The position numbers and the translations under genes are program-made. DNA of 6,962 bases, from assembly GCA_902806375.1 (NCBI GenBank), contig CADCWK010000122.1, positions 1-6,962 on the forward strand, in the 5' to 3' direction. Within the stretch, counting starts at the first letter, position 1, and every line of letters begins with the position of its first letter. Source of the DNA: an uncultured Thermomicrobiales bacterium. GTDB taxonomy: Bacteria; Chloroflexota; Chloroflexia; Thermomicrobiales; UBA6265. Positions 1 to 5,320 of this stretch are shown one piece after another. The notes beneath the pieces were generated by a model. It searched no databases. It was not told where the DNA came from and saw only the letters and a program-made list of their open reading frames with translations.

Positions 1-530
1 CTGGACGAGCACAGTCATGGCAGGGGGATCTCCGATGGGCGGCAGGCCGCGCCGGTGCGACGGGCAGCCCGAACGACGATCGGCTCGGGGAACTGGGTGC
101 CGCAAATGTAGCATGGCATCCGATGGCCGGCTGTGTCTGGAGCAGGGACATGGCTCGTCCGGTTCGCGCTCCTCGACGCAGGGATCTGGCGGACCGCGAC
201 CGCCAGGCCCGAGCCGCACGCGACATCGATGGCGGTCAGACCGATTCACCGTCCCTTGCGCTTCGGCTGCGACTTCGATACGAAAGTTTGCGCAGGATGC
301 ATGGCCTGTTGCGGCAGCCTGTGCAACAATCGGCGCCATCGGCCGGCCGGTATGGCCCCCAATCCGTCGATCGTCCTGCCTGACGCCGTCGTGTGGCATC
401 ACCCGGCCTGGTGGAACCGACCGTTCCGCGAGCCGGTGACCGGGCGGCGGGTCGGAAGTGGGCGTTCGTCCCTGTCATACCAGGAGTCAGCCGAACCGGA
501 TCATTGGGACGTAACGCGAGGGAGAGCACC
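1..530. other. Gene-free leader region upstream of the binding-protein gene
   Basis: No gene can be supported here. Several overlapping frames stay open, but that is expected at this GC content; none has a convincing ribosome binding site, a recognisable protein or the strong GC-ending codon bias of the real genes. One + strand frame is open from the left edge to about 383, so the tail of an upstream gene cannot be fully excluded. There is a 7-bp hairpin, CTGGCGG (186-192) with CCGCCAG (200-206), without a T-run. The region presumably holds the promoter of the transporter genes. TTGCGC near 256 and TACGAA 17 nt later is the best pair I see, but each matches the sigma-70 consensus at only 3 of 6 positions, so I do not call it. 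Confidence 0.5.
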
Positions 531-2210
531 ATGCGTGACCTGAACCAGACGAGCCAGAACCTGCTGCGGTCAGCGGTCAGCCGCCGCACGATCCTCCGGG
601 GCGTCGGTGCCGCCGGAGCCGGAGCGGCGGCGATCGCCCTCGGCGACATCACCTCGGCCAGCCTCGTGCGAGGCCCGGAGATCGGCGCCCGCTTCCAGGA
701 CGGCACGCCGGTCACGGGCGGTGTCCTCCGCCTGACCGGCCACCAGGACATCCCCGGTCTCAGCCCGGAGGACGCGGGCGCGACCGTGCCGTTCGTCGCG
801 ATCGTCCAGATCTTCAACGGCCTGGTCGAGCTCGACGAGAACCTGGAGTTCCAGCCCGTCCTCGCAACGGCTCTACCCGAGGTCAGCGCCGATGGCCTGA
901 CGTACACCATCACGCTTCGCGAGGACGTCACGTTCTCCAACGGCGACCCCTTCACCTCGGCCGACGTCAAGTACACGATGGACTGGATCATGGATCCGGC
1001 CAACGCGTCCATCTCGGCGGGCGCCTTTGAGGGCATCGTGACGTCCGTGGAGGCGCCGGACCCGACGACCGTCGTCGTCACCCTGGCGCAGCCGAACGCG
1101 GCGTTCAACGCGCTGATCGGCGCGACCCTGATCCTTCCGTCGACTTACCACGAGGCCACGGGCCAGGAGGCGTTCGCCCAGGCACCCGTCGGGACCGGTC
1201 CGTTCGTCGTCAACAGCTTCGACCCGGCCGCCCGCGTCCTGCTCGACGCCAACCCGACCCACTTCCGGGGCCGCCCGCTTGTCGACCAGTTCCAGCTCGA
1301 CGTGGTGCCCGAGGCCTCGGTCCGGGCCGAAGCGCTGGAGAACGGCGAGGCTGATAACAGCATCTGGGCGCTGACCCCGGAGGACGCCGCGCGCCTGACC
1401 GAGGACCCGAACTACAAGACGTACTCGACCCTGAACTTCGCCGTGCTGCACTTCCCGCTCAACAACGAGCACCCAATTCTGAGCGACGTGAACGTCCGCC
1501 GGGCCATGATGTACGCCATCGACCGCCAGTTGATCGTCGACGAGATCTACCTCGGCGCGGCCCAGGTCGCGACTTCCAACCTCTCGCCGGCCGTCGCGAC
1601 CTACTACAACCCCGACGTGACCATGTACCCCTACGACCCCGAGCAGGCGATCGCGCTGCTCGAGGAGTCGGGCTGGGTAGCTGGCGACGGCGACGTCCGG
1701 ACCAAGGACGGCCAGGAGCTGACCTTCACCATCTCGATCCCAGCCGGCGACTCCACCCGCCGGGGCGTGGCCGAGGTCGTCCAGGAGTTCCTCCTCGACG
1801 TCGGGATCGAAGTCCAGCTCGAAGAGGTCCCGGTCGCGCAGATCCTCGAGCTGCTCCCGGCGGGTGAGGCCGACGCCGGGCTGTTCGGCTGGACCTACGG
1901 CGACGGCGGCGACCCGGACGCGATCTCGGTCCTGAGCACGGACGGGTCGAGCAACTGGTCGTCCTACAGCAACCCCCGCGTCGACGAGCTGCTCCAGCAG
2001 GGGATCAATGCCCTGACGCAGGAGGAGCGGATCCCGATCTACCAGGAGATCCAGCAGATCATCTCGGACGAGGTGCCATTCCTCTACATCGCCTTCCTGC
2101 AGGGGCTGACGCACTTCTCCAACCGCGTCCAGAACCTCCCGGAGGAAGTACTCGCGATCGACGAGCTGTACAAGAAGGCCTACACCTGGGGGCTCGATCC
2201 GGCGTCCTAG
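531..2210 (+). CDS. ABC transporter solute-binding protein, SBP_bac_5 (dipeptide/oligopeptide) family, Tat-type signal
   Basis: A 559-residue extracytoplasmic receptor that captures a ligand, probably a peptide, and hands it to the permeases encoded downstream. Residues 17-23 (SRRTILR) form a twin-arginine motif, followed by an Ala/Gly-rich hydrophobic stretch to about residue 38, so export of the folded protein by Tat is predicted. The mature part shows the family layout: a ligand-binding start around residues 85-150 (GLVE, then TLREDVTFSNGDPFTSADVKY), GTGPF at 221-225, the NVRRAMMYAIDR block at 321-332, and a Gly/Asp-rich segment at 453-463. The length is usual for the family. The ATG at 531 is chosen because AGGGAG lies 6 nt upstream and the Tat signal starts just after it; an in-frame ATG at 393 would add 46 unlikely residues. 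The protein contains no cysteine, so it has no lipobox and is not a lipoprotein. The ligand cannot be read from sequence; nickel, sugars or other oligomers remain possible. Confidence 0.95.
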   Translation: MRDLNQTSQNLLRSAVSRRTILRGVGAAGAGAAAIALGDITSASLVRGPEIGARFQDGTPVTGGVLRLTGHQDIPGLSPEDAGATVPFVAIVQIFNGLVELDENLEFQPVLATALPEVSADGLTYTITLREDVTFSNGDPFTSADVKYTMDWIMDPANASISAGAFEGIVTSVEAPDPTTVVVTLAQPNAAFNALIGATLILPSTYHEATGQEAFAQAPVGTGPFVVNSFDPAARVLLDANPTHFRGRPLVDQFQLDVVPEASVRAEALENGEADNSIWALTPEDAARLTEDPNYKTYSTLNFAVLHFPLNNEHPILSDVNVRRAMMYAIDRQLIVDEIYLGAAQVATSNLSPAVATYYNPDVTMYPYDPEQAIALLEESGWVAGDGDVRTKDGQELTFTISIPAGDSTRRGVAEVVQEFLLDVGIEVQLEEVPVAQILELLPAGEADAGLFGWTYGDGGDPDAISVLSTDGSSNWSSYSNPRVDELLQQGINALTQEERIPIYQEIQQIISDEVPFLYIAFLQGLTHFSNRVQNLPEEVLAIDELYKKAYTWGLDPAS

Positions 2211-2237
2211 CCCGCACACCCCCCGGGGTTGCGATAC

Positions 2238-2265
2238 CCCGCTCCGTCCAGCGAGAGGGAGCGGG
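2238..2265 (+). repeat. Intercistronic hairpin 1 (8-bp stem)
   Basis: CCCGCTCC (2238-2245) pairs perfectly with GGAGCGGG (2258-2265) around a 12-nt loop, beginning 28 nt after the binding-protein stop codon. Its 5' arm is partly shared with a competing small hairpin, GGGGT (2225-2229) with ACCCC (2236-2240). No T-run follows, so simple intrinsic termination is not evident. It may protect the binding-protein mRNA end or act as a REP-like element. Confidence 0.6.
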
Positions 2266-2298
2266 CGGAATCCAGTCGCCAGGCTACAGGCAATGTCT

Positions 2299-2328
2299 GC
2301 CCGCTCCCCGCCACAGTGGGGAGCGGGC
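2299..2328 (+). repeat. Intercistronic hairpin 2 (11-bp perfect stem)
   Basis: GCCCGCTCCCC (2299-2309) pairs with GGGGAGCGGGC (2318-2328) around an 8-nt loop, a very stable GC stem. It carries the same CCCGCTCC/GGAGCGGG arms as the hairpin 34 nt upstream, so arms of the two can also cross-pair. No U-tract follows. The position between a binding-protein gene and its permease genes suggests a partial terminator or a 3'-end stabiliser that would keep binding protein more abundant than permease; this role is inferred from similar operons such as malE-malF. Confidence 0.7.
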
Positions 2329-2350
2329 GGGTGCGGAGTGACCCGCACCC
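2329..2350 (+). repeat. Intercistronic hairpin 3 (8-bp stem)
   Basis: GGGTGCGG (2329-2336) pairs with CCGCACCC (2343-2350) around a 6-nt loop. It directly abuts hairpin 2, so three stems stand in a row within about 110 nt. The remaining 90 nt to the permease start hold only the ribosome binding site that I can identify. Confidence 0.55.
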
Positions 2351-2440
2351 GAGGATGGCTTCCGCGCTTGCCGGGCCGCCTGCCTGCGGCTCTGCATTGC
2401 CGGTTCTTCATACCCGCCGGTACACCGGATCGGAGGTCCG

Positions 2441-3373
2441 TTGCTTCGCTACGTCGCCGTTCGCGTCGTCCAGGGTGCCGTCGTGCTGGCCCTGATCAGC
2501 CTCCTCACCTTCGGGCTGATCCATGCCGCGCCCGGGTCGCCGATCAGCCTGCTGGTCGGCGAGGCGCGTGTCACGCCCGAGACCATCGCCAATCTTGAGC
2601 GACGCTGGGGGCTGGACCGCCCGGTCTGGGAGCAGTACCTCGTCTGGCTGGGCAACGTCGTGACCGGGGACTTCGGCCAGTCGATCACCCGGACCGGTAC
2701 ACCGGTGACCGAGATGATCGGGGAAGCGCTGCCCTACACGCTGCGTCTGAACGCGGCGGCGATCACCCTTTCGATCGCGATCGCCATCCCGCTCGGCATC
2801 ATGGCCGCCTACCGGCGCAACACGATGCTGGACTACATCACGACGGCGACCTCGACGCTCGGGGTGGCCGTGCCGAACTACTGGATCGGGCTGCTGCTCA
2901 TCATCGTCTTCGCCTCACAGCTCGGCTGGCTGCCGACCTATGGGGCCGGCGCCGGCTGGCGATCCTACGTGCTGCCGGTCACCGTCCTGGCCTTCGAGGA
3001 GATGGCCGGACTGATCCGCGTCACGCGGGGCGCGACGCTCGAGGCGCTCGGCTCCGACCACGTCCAGACCGCCAGGGCCAAGGGGCTGCGCGAGCGATCC
3101 GTGCTGACCGGTCACGTCGTGCGGAACGCCCTACTGCCGATCGTGACGGTGCTGGGCTACCGGATCGCGTTCATCCTCAGCGGCACGATCGTCATCGAGA
3201 CCGTCTTCGCGTTCCCGGGGATCGGGCGGCTGTTCTCCGACTCGCTGTTCAACCTGGACTACCAGGTCGTGCAGGCACTCGTCCTGCTCCTGGCCCTGAT
3301 CGTCGTCACCGGCAACCTCCTGACCGATCTGACCTACGCGCTGATCGACCCGCGCATCCGGATCGCGTCATGA
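2441..3373 (+). CDS. ABC transporter permease, DppB/OppB family
   Basis: A 310-residue inner-membrane permease, one half of the channel of the peptide-type importer. The N-terminus has a first membrane helix (about 9-29) with the family pattern ending HAAPGSP, then a periplasmic segment containing GLDRPVWEQY (57-66) and GDFGQS (76-81). About five more helices follow (near 101-122, 135-160, 175-190, 230-255 and 275-300). The cytoplasmic EAA loop, which docks on the ATPase, is at about 203-235, with TARAKGL (210-216) and RNALLPIV (228-235). The length is typical. The start is TTG at 2441, with GGAGG at 2432-2436 only 4 nt away; no better upstream start fits because this start already gives the canonical N-terminus. 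It lies 230 nt after the binding-protein gene and 64 nt before the partner permease, so all three are probably co-transcribed. No ligand specificity can be deduced. Confidence 0.95.
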   Translation: MLRYVAVRVVQGAVVLALISLLTFGLIHAAPGSPISLLVGEARVTPETIANLERRWGLDRPVWEQYLVWLGNVVTGDFGQSITRTGTPVTEMIGEALPYTLRLNAAAITLSIAIAIPLGIMAAYRRNTMLDYITTATSTLGVAVPNYWIGLLLIIVFASQLGWLPTYGAGAGWRSYVLPVTVLAFEEMAGLIRVTRGATLEALGSDHVQTARAKGLRERSVLTGHVVRNALLPIVTVLGYRIAFILSGTIVIETVFAFPGIGRLFSDSLFNLDYQVVQALVLLLALIVVTGNLLTDLTYALIDPRIRIAS

Positions 3374-3437
3374 CGCCCGCCCCGCTGTTCGCCCGCGTCG
3401 ATGGTCGCCCTTGCCCCCCAGCCAGGAACCTTGCCGG

Positions 3438-4379
3438 ATGACTACCACGACGCGCACCGGCGGCCGGCCGGTCGATGCCGAGACGATCGACCCGGTCGCG
3501 GCCGAGCGCGGCATCCTCGCCCGGCAGGGTGGCAAGGCGCAGTCGGAGTGGCGCCGCCGCTGGCGTCGCTTCCGGAGCTACCCCCCGGCGATCTTCGCGC
3601 TGGGGTTCGTGATCGCCCTCGTCTTGCTGGCGATCTTCGCTCCCCTGATCGCACCGTACGACCCCTATGACACCAGCCCCCGGCTGCGAGGAGACGGCCC
3701 GTCGCGCGAGTACCTGCTCGGCAACGACGGGACCGGCCGCGACATCCTCAGCCGCCTGATCTACGGCACCCGGATCGCCCTGGCGGTCGGGCTCGGCGCC
3801 ACCGCGATCGCGGTCTCGATCGGCGTGCTGGTCGGGGCGGCGTCGGGTTACTTCGGGGGCAAGGTCGACCTGCTGCTGTCCCGGATCGTCGATACCCTGA
3901 TGGCGTTCCCGACCATCGCGCTCCTGCTGGTCCTGTCGGCCGTCCTCACGCCGAGCATCCCGCTGGTCATCGCGATCATCGGTTTCACCGTCTGGGCGTC
4001 CTACGCCCGCGTCGTCCGCGCCGAGGTGCTGAGCCTCAAGGAGCGCGACTACGTGTTGGCCGCCCGGGCATCCGGCGCGACCTCCTCCCGGATCATCGTC
4101 CGCCACATCGTCCCGAACGTGATCGGCGTCGTGATCGTGCTGGCCAGCCTCGCGATCGGCGGGGTGATCATCTACGAGTCGGCCCTGTCCTTCCTTGGGC
4201 TCGGCGTCCGGCCGCCGGAGCCGTCCTGGGGCCGGATGCTGGCCGACGGCCGCGACTTCATCCGCAACTACCCGCACATCATGATCGCGCCGGGCGTCTT
4301 CATCACCCTGACGGTGCTGGCCTTCAACCTGCTCGGCGAGGGACTGCGGGACGCCTTCGACCCCCGCGGCCGTCGCTGA
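3438..4379 (+). CDS. ABC transporter permease, DppC/OppC family
   Basis: A 313-residue inner-membrane permease and partner of the DppB-like protein. After a charged cytoplasmic N-terminus with an Arg-rich patch (39-46), the first helix runs about 52-73 and ends LIAPYDP, the usual OppC_N pattern. LGNDGTGRDILSRLIYGTR (94-112) is the classic motif preceding the transport domain. Further helices lie near 114-137, 149-170, 172-190, 228-252 and 280-300. The EAA loop is at about 200-227 (RDYVLAARASGA at 203-214). The C-terminal LRDAFDPR is also typical. The ATG at 3438 is preferred because AGGAA at 3424-3428 lies 9 nt upstream; a TTG at 3411 in the same frame would add nine unsupported residues. The genes for the two ATPases (DppD and DppF types), often next in such operons, do not follow, so ATPases must be encoded elsewhere or shared with another importer. 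Confidence 0.95.
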   Translation: MTTTTRTGGRPVDAETIDPVAAERGILARQGGKAQSEWRRRWRRFRSYPPAIFALGFVIALVLLAIFAPLIAPYDPYDTSPRLRGDGPSREYLLGNDGTGRDILSRLIYGTRIALAVGLGATAIAVSIGVLVGAASGYFGGKVDLLLSRIVDTLMAFPTIALLLVLSAVLTPSIPLVIAIIGFTVWASYARVVRAEVLSLKERDYVLAARASGATSSRIIVRHIVPNVIGVVIVLASLAIGGVIIYESALSFLGLGVRPPEPSWGRMLADGRDFIRNYPHIMIAPGVFITLTVLAFNLLGEGLRDAFDPRGRR

Positions 4380-4393
4380 CCGGGAGTGCCCGG
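4380..4393 (+). terminator. Weak hairpin directly after the permease stop codon
   Basis: CCGGG (4380-4384) pairs with CCCGG (4389-4393) around AGTG. The stem is short and lacks a T-run, so it may only partly end the transporter transcript. If it is leaky, the next small gene could also be read from the transporter promoter. Confidence 0.25.
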
Positions 4394-4407
4394 ACCTCGG
4401 CCGTGAC

Positions 4408-4421
4408 GGCATCGCACATGC
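4408..4421 (+). promoter_or_regulatory. Candidate -24/-12-like promoter element of the first small paralog
   Basis: GGCATCGCACATGC has GG and GC separated by exactly 10 nt, the sigma-54 spacing, but deviates from the TGGCAC-N5-TTGC consensus at several positions. Alone it would be unconvincing. It is supported by comparison with the second paralog, whose element matches it at 11 of 14 bases and ends at exactly the same distance, 67 nt, before the start codon. It could equally be a binding site of another factor that was duplicated with the gene. Confidence 0.4.
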
Positions 4422-4487
4422 GCCACGGGGTGGCGAGCGGCCCGGACCACACCGGGAACGCGCGAGTGAGACCGAAGGAGTGACCCG

Positions 4488-4712
4488 ATGAGCACGACCG
4501 GCAAGTATCCCGTCAGCGACCTCGAGTACAGCATCGTCACGACCCTCAGCAACCTGCTCCAGGGCATCGAGACCCTCACCAAGTACGAGGCTGATGCGGA
4601 GCAGGCGGGCGACAGCGAGACGGCTGGCGTGTTCCGGAACATCCTGCAGAGCTATCACGAGAACGCGACGCAGCTGCACCGGGCGCTGGGCCGGGTCGTC
4701 AACCAGAGCTGA
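4488..4712 (+). CDS. Small helical protein of unknown function, paralog 1
   Basis: A 74-residue, soluble, probably all-helical protein with no signal peptide or membrane segment. Two amphipathic helices are likely (about 9-38 and 43-71), linked by an AGDSE turn (40-44), which suggests a helical hairpin that could dimerise into a four-helix bundle. The pattern E..Y..DAE.AGD.E.A..F resembles, from memory, small ferritin-like proteins in cyanobacteria and Chloroflexota, but there is no ExxH metal motif, so metal binding is doubtful. It is 57% identical (42 of 74, no gaps) to the protein encoded at 5013-5237; the block VSDLEYSI (9-16) and SNLLQG (21-26) are identical. The start is firm: AAGGAG at 4475-4480 lies 7 nt upstream. 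A strong terminator follows 73 nt after the stop, so this is probably a single-gene unit or the last gene of the transporter transcript. Function unknown. Confidence 0.88.
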   Translation: MSTTGKYPVSDLEYSIVTTLSNLLQGIETLTKYEADAEQAGDSETAGVFRNILQSYHENATQLHRALGRVVNQS

Positions 4713-4785
4713 CCCCGACCGGACCTGAGCGTCGTCCGGACGATGCCGCGACGTGGGCTCGGAGACGAGCGAGCGAAGACGCGAT

Positions 4786-4817
4786 GGAGGGCCGCCCGGT
4801 ATTCCGGGCGGCCCTTC
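4786..4817 (+). terminator. Strong intrinsic-type terminator after paralog 1
   Basis: AGGGCCGCCCGG (4788-4799) pairs perfectly with CCGGGCGGCCCT (4804-4815) around the tetraloop TATT; one wobble and one further pair extend the stem to 4786/4817. Only a short pyrimidine-rich tail follows, as is common in high-GC genomes. The 70 nt between the gene stop and the stem also contain a 12-bp perfect palindrome, TCGTCCGGACGA (4732-4743). The terminator separates the two small paralogs into distinct transcripts. Confidence 0.85.
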
Positions 4818-4918
4818 CGCTCGGGCGAGGGCCGATGCACGTCCTCGGTAGTCATCCCTGAAACGCCGAGAGGAGCCCGGGCCGCCAGGGTCGTCACACA
4901 TGACGTTGGGGAGCCGAA

Positions 4919-4987
4919 CGGTCCCACCGGTTGGCACTGCACTTGCCTCATGTTGGAGGTATCCCCGGTATCGGGCCGGTGGGACCG
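4919..4987. promoter_or_regulatory. Pair of palindromic operator-like sites flanking the paralog 2 promoter
   Basis: CGGTCCCACCGG (4919-4930) and CCGGTGGGACCG (4976-4987) form a perfect 12-bp inverted repeat with 45 nt between. Each arm also contains its own dyad of the form CGGT-N3-ACCG (4919-4929 and 4977-4987), with centres 58 bp apart. The left site ends two bases before the promoter-like element and the right one lies in the expected 5' leader. This layout suits a dimeric regulator bound at two sites, possibly looping the DNA. If transcription started further upstream the arms could instead form an RNA stem. A GGTATC direct repeat (4958-4963 and 4967-4972) lies between them. Confidence 0.55.
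4931..4946 (+). promoter_or_regulatory. Candidate sigma-54-type (-24/-12) promoter of paralog 2
   Basis: TTGGCAC (4931-4937), five bases, then TTGC (4943-4946) matches the sigma-54 consensus TGGCAC-N5-TTGC at every core base, with GG and GC 10 nt apart. Transcription would start near 4957, giving a leader of about 55 nt. A sigma-70 reading is poorer: TTGGCA resembles a -35 box but no acceptable -10 box lies 16-18 nt downstream. Whether this organism has RpoN cannot be known from the window, and many Chloroflexota may lack it; the element would then belong to another factor. Confidence 0.5.
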
Positions 4988-5012
4988 ATCAGCAGAGAGC
5001 GAGTGACCCCTC

Positions 5013-5237
5013 ATGGCACACCAGGGCAAGTACGCCGTCAGCGATCTCGAGTACAGCATCCACGTCACCATGAGCAACCTGCTCCAGGGCTGCGAGACGC
5101 TGGCCAAGTACAAGGACGACGCGGAGAAGGCCGGCGACAGCGAGGCGGCCGCCATCTTCGGCCGGATCCACGACACGTATGACGGCTACGCCGCCGAGCT
5201 GCAGGGCGTGCTGAAGCGGATCATGTCCCAGAGCTGA
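5013..5237 (+). CDS. Small helical protein of unknown function, paralog 2
   Basis: A 74-residue soluble protein, the sister of the product of 4488-4712, aligned without gaps. Predicted helices are the same (about 9-38 and 43-71), and GKY (5-7), VSDLEYSI (9-16), SNLLQG (21-26) and AGDSE (40-44) are kept exactly, pointing to selection on the N-terminal segment and the turn. It differs by having a single cysteine (C27, where the paralog has Ile) and a more charged middle (KYKDDAEKAGD). The ribosome binding site is weaker than that of its sister: GAGTGA at 5001-5006, 7 nt or less from the ATG, but both leaders share GAGTGACCC, a trace of duplication that included the 5' leader. It is bounded by its own promoter-like element and terminator, so it is probably monocistronic and controlled separately. 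Function unknown; a two-helix ferritin-like or structural/regulatory role is speculation. Confidence 0.88.
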   Translation: MAHQGKYAVSDLEYSIHVTMSNLLQGCETLAKYKDDAEKAGDSEAAAIFGRIHDTYDGYAAELQGVLKRIMSQS

Positions 5238-5240
5238 TCC

Positions 5241-5265
5241 CGGCGAGTCCGTCCCACTCGCCGTT
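5241..5265 (+). terminator. Probable intrinsic terminator after paralog 2
   Basis: CGGCGAGT (5241-5248) pairs perfectly with ACTCGCCG (5256-5263) around a 7-nt loop, three bases after the stop codon, followed by TT only. The position and stability favour termination despite the short T-tract. Confidence 0.65.
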
Positions 5266-5271
5266 CACCGG

Positions 5272-5289
5272 TATCATGCGATGGCATGA
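5272..5289 (+). promoter_or_regulatory. Candidate -10 box with overlapping palindrome before the molybdopterin synthase gene
   Basis: TATCAT (5272-5277) matches the sigma-70 -10 consensus at 5 of 6 bases; no good -35 box is visible 17 nt upstream, where the preceding terminator lies. It overlaps the dyad TCATGC-GATG-GCATGA (5274-5289), which could be an operator. If transcription starts near 5284, the in-frame ATG at 5276 cannot be the start codon, which supports the TTG at 5321. Confidence 0.3.
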
Positions 5290-5320
5290 CAGGAGACGGG
5301 ACGAGCCGGGAGGCGACGGG

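Noticed and set aside
17..543. Three overlapping plus-strand frames in the leader region
   Set aside because: They overlap in different frames, lack ribosome binding sites and recognisable motifs, and one runs into the binding-protein start.
873..2411. Minus-strand open frame of 512 codons opposite the binding-protein gene
   Set aside because: It is the antisense of a clear SBP_bac_5 gene, has biased Arg/Val/Asp composition and no recognisable domain.
3306..4937. Long minus-strand open frame of 543 codons opposite permease 2 and paralog 1
   Set aside because: It is antisense to well-supported genes, is rich in Arg/Asp/Gly/Val low-complexity sequence typical of GC-rich shadow frames, and spans two genes and a terminator.
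4919..4987. Possible miniature transposable element bounded by 12-bp inverted repeats
   Set aside because: At 69 bp with no flanking target duplication it is too small; each arm is itself a dyad and brackets a promoter element, which fits operators better.
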